Shown here piece after piece: positions 60,543 through 64,000 of a stretch of 64,000 nt of DNA. The notes below the pieces were generated by a model. The model saw nothing but the letters and a program-made list of their open reading frames with translations. It did not search any database and had not been told where the DNA came from. Position 1 is the first letter of the stretch, and every line of letters begins with the position of its first letter. Origin of the DNA: Niabella aurantiaca DSM 17617 (GTDB taxonomy: Bacteria; Bacteroidota; Bacteroidia; Chitinophagales; Chitinophagaceae); assembly GCF_000374125.1 (NCBI RefSeq), contig NZ_KB893625.1:1-64000 (forward strand), in the 5' to 3' direction. A program made the translations under genes and the position numbers.

Positions 60543-63500
60543 ATGAATTTTAAGATTCATTACATGGGCCGGGCTTTGCACCGGATTGCCCGTCTCATTT
60601 TTGCTTGTAAAGGAACAGAACCTAAAACTTTCTTAGCAATGAAATTAACCGTTTTGCTGGTTATCATCGCTTGTTTAAAGGTGAATGCATCGGCATGGTC
60701 GCAGCAAATCACACTGAAGGCTAAAAACGAGCCGTTTAAAACGGTGATAGAATGGATCGGCCGGCAAAGTGGCTATTCCATTTTAGCCGATGTACGGGAG
60801 ATCCGGAATGCCCGGAACCTGTCTGTCAATTTGAAGGATGTTCCGCTGAAACAGGCTTTGGATCTGTGTTTTGCTGATCAGCCGTTTACCTACCAGCTGA
60901 TGGACCGGGCCATCCTCATTACCAGCAGGAAACAACAGGTGGTGCCGCTTTCCTGGGTGCTGAACGGTAAAGTGATCAATGAGAAAGGAGAGCCGATCGC
61001 AGGTGCCTCCGTTTCCGTTATGGGCACCAGCCGCGGCGCTTCTACGGATCTTAACGGGAAGTTTATAATTGAGGTGGACGCCGAAACCGATTCGCTGGTG
61101 GTCACCTCCGTTGGCTATAAGGGAAAAACGATTGCCGTTGGCCAGGCGCGCAATATGACCATTGCCCTGGAGCCGGACCTGGAAAAGCAAAAGATCGAAG
61201 AAGTGGTAGTGGTGGGCTTTGGTACTCAAAAGAAAAAAGATGTGGTAGGCGCTGTTACCTCTGTAAGTCCGTCGGATCTGAAGATACCGGCCAGCAATCT
61301 GACGACTGCGCTGGCAGGGAGGGTGGCCGGTATGATCGCCTTCCAGCGGTCAGGGGAGCCCGGCCGGGACAATGCCGAGTTTTTTATCCGGGGCGTTACC
61401 ACCTTTGGCTATAAGCGGGACCCGCTGATCCTGATCGATGGAATTGAGCTCACACCTACGGATCTGGCCCGTCTGCAACCCGATGATATCGCCACTTTCT
61501 CCATATTAAAAGACGCTACTTCCACTGCCGTGTATGGCGCGCGGGGGGCCAACGGCGTGATACTGGTAACCACAAAAAAAGGAGCTGTGGGAAAGGCCAA
61601 GGTCTCTTTGCGGGTGGAAAATTCGGTTTCTACCCCCACTAAAACGGTGGAGCTCGCCGATCCGGTCACTTATATGAAGCTGGCAAATGAGGCCCGGGCT
61701 ACAAGAGGCAATATACAGCTGTTGTATTCGCAGGAGAAAATTGAACGCACGGCCGCACCGGGCGCCAACCCGTACGTATATCCCCAAAATGACTGGATCG
61801 GGATGCTGTTTAAAAGATATGCGGTAAACCAGCGCTATAACCTCAATGTGAGCGGTGGCGGCGGCGTGGCAAGATATTTTGTATCCGGCGCTTTTAATAA
61901 AGATAACGGCGTGCTGAAGGTGGACCGGCGTAACAATTTCAACAACAATATCAATTTAAAAAGCTATACGCTTCGCTCAAATGTGGATATTGATGTTACT
62001 AAATCTACCATGCTAACGGTGCGGCTCAACGGCAATTTTGACGATTATACAGGCCCGGTGCCGGGTGGCGACCAGATGTATTACAGCGCCATGCATGCCA
62101 ACCCGGTGGCCTACCCGGCGTTCTTTCCCCCCGATTCCGCCAATATGGAAACCCGGCACATCCTGTTTGGCGGTACCGACCAGAATGGCCCGTTCATCAA
62201 CCCCTACGCAGACATGGTAAAGGGCTACAGGGATTATTCACGCTCCCTGATGCTGGCACAGCTGGAGCTGAAGCAAAATCTCAATTCCGTAGTTAAGGGG
62301 CTTACCTGGAATACCATGATGAACACGAACCGCACTTCTTTTTTTGACGTGAACCGCTTTTATAACCCCTATTTTTACCAGGTAGCCAGCTACGACCGGG
62401 CAACAGATCAGTATATCCTGATGCCGCTTAATGAAGCAGAAGGGACCGAATACCTGGGTTATACAGAAGGCCCGAAAACCATTGAAACCTTCTTCTACAT
62501 GCAGTCACAGCTGGATTATAACCGCACGTTCCATGGGAAGCACAATGTCAGCGGTTTATTGGTCTATATGCTGAACCAGCGCTTAAATGCCAATGCCGGA
62601 AGCCTTCAGAAATCGCTGCCCTTCAGAAATATCGGTGTATCGGGCCGTGCTACTTATGGTTATGACAGCCGGTATTATGTTGAGTTCAATTTTGGTTACA
62701 ATGGCTCCGAGCGTTTCTCAAAAGAAAAGCGATTTGGGTTCTTTCCGTCGGCGGGTCTTGCCTGGACGGTATCCAACGAGCAGTTCTTTGAGCCCTTGAT
62801 AGACGTGGTGTCGAATTTAAAGTTCAGGGCCACTTATGGCCTGGTAGGCAATGATGCCATCGGCAGCCCCGATGACCGTTTTTTTTATTTATCGGAAGTG
62901 AATATGAACAGCGCTCAAAGAGCTTATCGGTTCGGTCTTTTGGAATATGGTCCTATGAACGGTATTTTGGTGAACCGGTATGCAAATCCCAATATCAGCT
63001 GGGAAACATCCATACAGCAAAATTATGGCGTGGAGCTGGAGCTGTTCAACAGCTTGAATTTAAAAGCGGATTATTTTCTTCAGAAAAGGAAGGACATCCT
63101 GATGGACCGGGCCTATGTGCCGGCTACTATGGGACTTTCCGCGGTAAACCGGGCCAACGTGGGCCAGGCGTCTTCCAGGGGGATCGACGCTTCACTGGAT
63201 TATAAAAAAACATTCAGTAACGACCTGTGGGTATCGGCACTTGGTAATTTTACGTACGCCACAAGCCGGTATGATGTGTATGAAGAGCCGGCATATAAAG
63301 ATCCATACCGCTCGCACGTAGGTCAGCCTATCGGACGTGTGTTTGGGTATATTGCCGAAAGATTGTTTATAGACGATGCCGAAGCAGCCAATGCTCCCCG
63401 GCAAAATTTTATTGACGGCGCCATGGGGGGCGATATCAAATATCTTGACATTAATAACGACGGGCAGATCACGGAAGCGGATAAAGCACCGATCGGCTAT

Positions 63501-64000
63501 CCCACCACTCCCGAAATCAATTACGGCTTCGGTCTTTCGTCCGGCTTTAAGAATTTTGATGTGTCCTTTTTCTTTAATGGCATTGCCCGGGAATCGTTCT
63601 GGATCAATGTAGCAGGTTTTGGCAGCAACGGCCAGTATACCGGCACCATGCCCTTTTTCAGGCAGACCCAGCTGCTCAAAGCCTATGCAGACAGCTATTG
63701 GTCGGAGTCCGATCAAAATGTATACGCGGTCATGCCCCGGCTGAGCGAAAAGGACGACCGCACCTCTATTGAGCAGGGGAACAATACACAGTCCAGCACC
63801 TGGTGGATGCGCAACGGCGCTTTTCTCCGGCTGAAGCAGGTAGAGCTGGGGTACACCCTTCCAAAAAGCATCCAGGATAAACTGAGAGCAAATAACTTAA
63901 GAGTTTATGTAAATGCGCTGAACCTGCTTACGTTCAGCAAGTTTAAAATGTGGGACCCGGAAATGGCGGGGAACGGGTTGGGATACCCCCTGCAAAAAGT
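60543..64000 (+). CDS. SusC-type TonB receptor with STN signalling domain (locus 4, truncated by window)
   Basis: At least 1,152 codons, open to the right edge. A long N-terminus leads to a signal peptide around residues 33-53 (MKLTVLLVIIACLKVNASAW). Then come an STN domain at about 55-128 (ITLKAKNEPFKTVIEWIGRQSG ... FTYQLMDRAILI), a carboxypeptidase D-like domain at about 138-213 (VLNGKVINEKGEPIAGASV), TonB box/plug start IEEVVVVGFGTQKKKDVVGA (218-237), plug motifs DPLILIDGIEL and STAVYGARGANGVILVTTKKG, and the barrel. STN is the feature that couples substrate binding to FecR and the ECF sigma encoded just upstream. The C-terminus and any SusD partner lie beyond the window. Confidence 0.95.
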   Translation, partial: MNFKIHYMGRALHRIARLIFACKGTEPKTFLAMKLTVLLVIIACLKVNASAWSQQITLKAKNEPFKTVIEWIGRQSGYSILADVREIRNARNLSVNLKDVPLKQALDLCFADQPFTYQLMDRAILITSRKQQVVPLSWVLNGKVINEKGEPIAGASVSVMGTSRGASTDLNGKFIIEVDAETDSLVVTSVGYKGKTIAVGQARNMTIALEPDLEKQKIEEVVVVGFGTQKKKDVVGAVTSVSPSDLKIPASNLTTALAGRVAGMIAFQRSGEPGRDNAEFFIRGVTTFGYKRDPLILIDGIELTPTDLARLQPDDIATFSILKDATSTAVYGARGANGVILVTTKKGAVGKAKVSLRVENSVSTPTKTVELADPVTYMKLANEARATRGNIQLLYSQEKIERTAAPGANPYVYPQNDWIGMLFKRYAVNQRYNLNVSGGGGVARYFVSGAFNKDNGVLKVDRRNNFNNNINLKSYTLRSNVDIDVTKSTMLTVRLNGNFDDYTGPVPGGDQMYYSAMHANPVAYPAFFPPDSANMETRHILFGGTDQNGPFINPYADMVKGYRDYSRSLMLAQLELKQNLNSVVKGLTWNTMMNTNRTSFFDVNRFYNPYFYQVASYDRATDQYILMPLNEAEGTEYLGYTEGPKTIETFFYMQSQLDYNRTFHGKHNVSGLLVYMLNQRLNANAGSLQKSLPFRNIGVSGRATYGYDSRYYVEFNFGYNGSERFSKEKRFGFFPSAGLAWTVSNEQFFEPLIDVVSNLKFRATYGLVGNDAIGSPDDRFFYLSEVNMNSAQRAYRFGLLEYGPMNGILVNRYANPNISWETSIQQNYGVELELFNSLNLKADYFLQKRKDILMDRAYVPATMGLSAVNRANVGQASSRGIDASLDYKKTFSNDLWVSALGNFTYATSRYDVYEEPAYKDPYRSHVGQPIGRVFGYIAERLFIDDAEAANAPRQNFIDGAMGGDIKYLDINNDGQITEADKAPIGYPTTPEINYGFGLSSGFKNFDVSFFFNGIARESFWINVAGFGSNGQYTGTMPFFRQTQLLKAYADSYWSESDQNVYAVMPRLSEKDDRTSIEQGNNTQSSTWWMRNGAFLRLKQVELGYTLPKSIQDKLRANNLRVYVNALNLLTFSKFKMWDPEMAGNGLGYPLQK

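Noticed and set aside
1-64000. tRNA or rRNA genes
   Set aside because: I looked for tRNA-like T-loop words and conserved rRNA segments in the gaps and found none; a covariance-model search would be decisive.

Overview
The window looks like a chromosomal segment of a Bacteroidota bacterium, most likely family Chitinophagaceae (Niabella-like; the genus is a guess). The evidence is four SusC/SusD-type outer-membrane loci, an ECF sigma/FecR pair feeding an STN-type SusC, many perfect TAnnTTTG -7 promoter elements, few Shine-Dalgarno sites, and family markers such as DUF3810, DUF3467, an SpmA-SpmB fusion and FolK next to a deoxynucleoside kinase. I found no rRNA, tRNA, transposase, integrase, phage gene or CRISPR array.

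Layout. 0-4.3 kb: YqgE, a sensor kinase without an adjacent response regulator, an NlpE-like lipoprotein, a signal-less metzincin protease and endonuclease III. 4.3-9.6 kb: SusC/SusD locus 1, closed by a strong terminator. 9.6-12.6 kb: M42 peptidase, QueE and FolD on the minus strand. 13-18.9 kb: locus 2 (SusC, SusD, an Ig-like surface lipoprotein and a Lipid_bd-like lipoprotein), closed by a terminator. 19-24.8 kb: locus 3, whose SusC N-terminus is a close paralogue of that in locus 2, preceded by about 1 kb holding three consecutive palindromes. 25-38 kb: small conserved proteins, ankyrin protein, phosphodiester glycosidase, an isolated atpG, scpB, lysA, ychF, SpmAB-like and MpaB-like oxygenase. 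38-58 kb: housekeeping and metabolic genes (PaiB-like, VIT-like, aminotransferase, HD hydrolase, M20 amidohydrolase, two GNATs, DUF3810, nucleotidase, CinA, DUF1080, MFS, dNK/FolK, SppA, ABC-2 permease, SRPBCC, QueG, isoaspartyl peptidase). 58.5-64 kb: ECF sigma, FecR and an STN-SusC that runs off the right edge (locus 4).

How the genes work together. Loci 1-3 are nutrient-uptake pairs (TonB-dependent channel plus lipoprotein lid) with no adjacent sigma/anti-sigma genes or CAZymes, so their substrates cannot be read from context. Locus 4 carries its own cell-surface signalling: SusC STN domain to FecR to ECF sigma. QueE and QueG are two steps of queuosine synthesis, FolD and FolK two of folate metabolism; each pair is scattered rather than in one operon.

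The most unusual non-coding signal is a set of degenerate tandem arrays of 7-bp or 8-bp words, at least ten of them, all between genes and one inside the predicted ychF leader. Others are three adjacent perfect palindromes at 19.1 kb, a cluster of six GTTTACA/TGTAAAC half-sites with a 24-bp palindrome at 25.1 kb, and a 15-bp direct repeat upstream of SusC locus 1.
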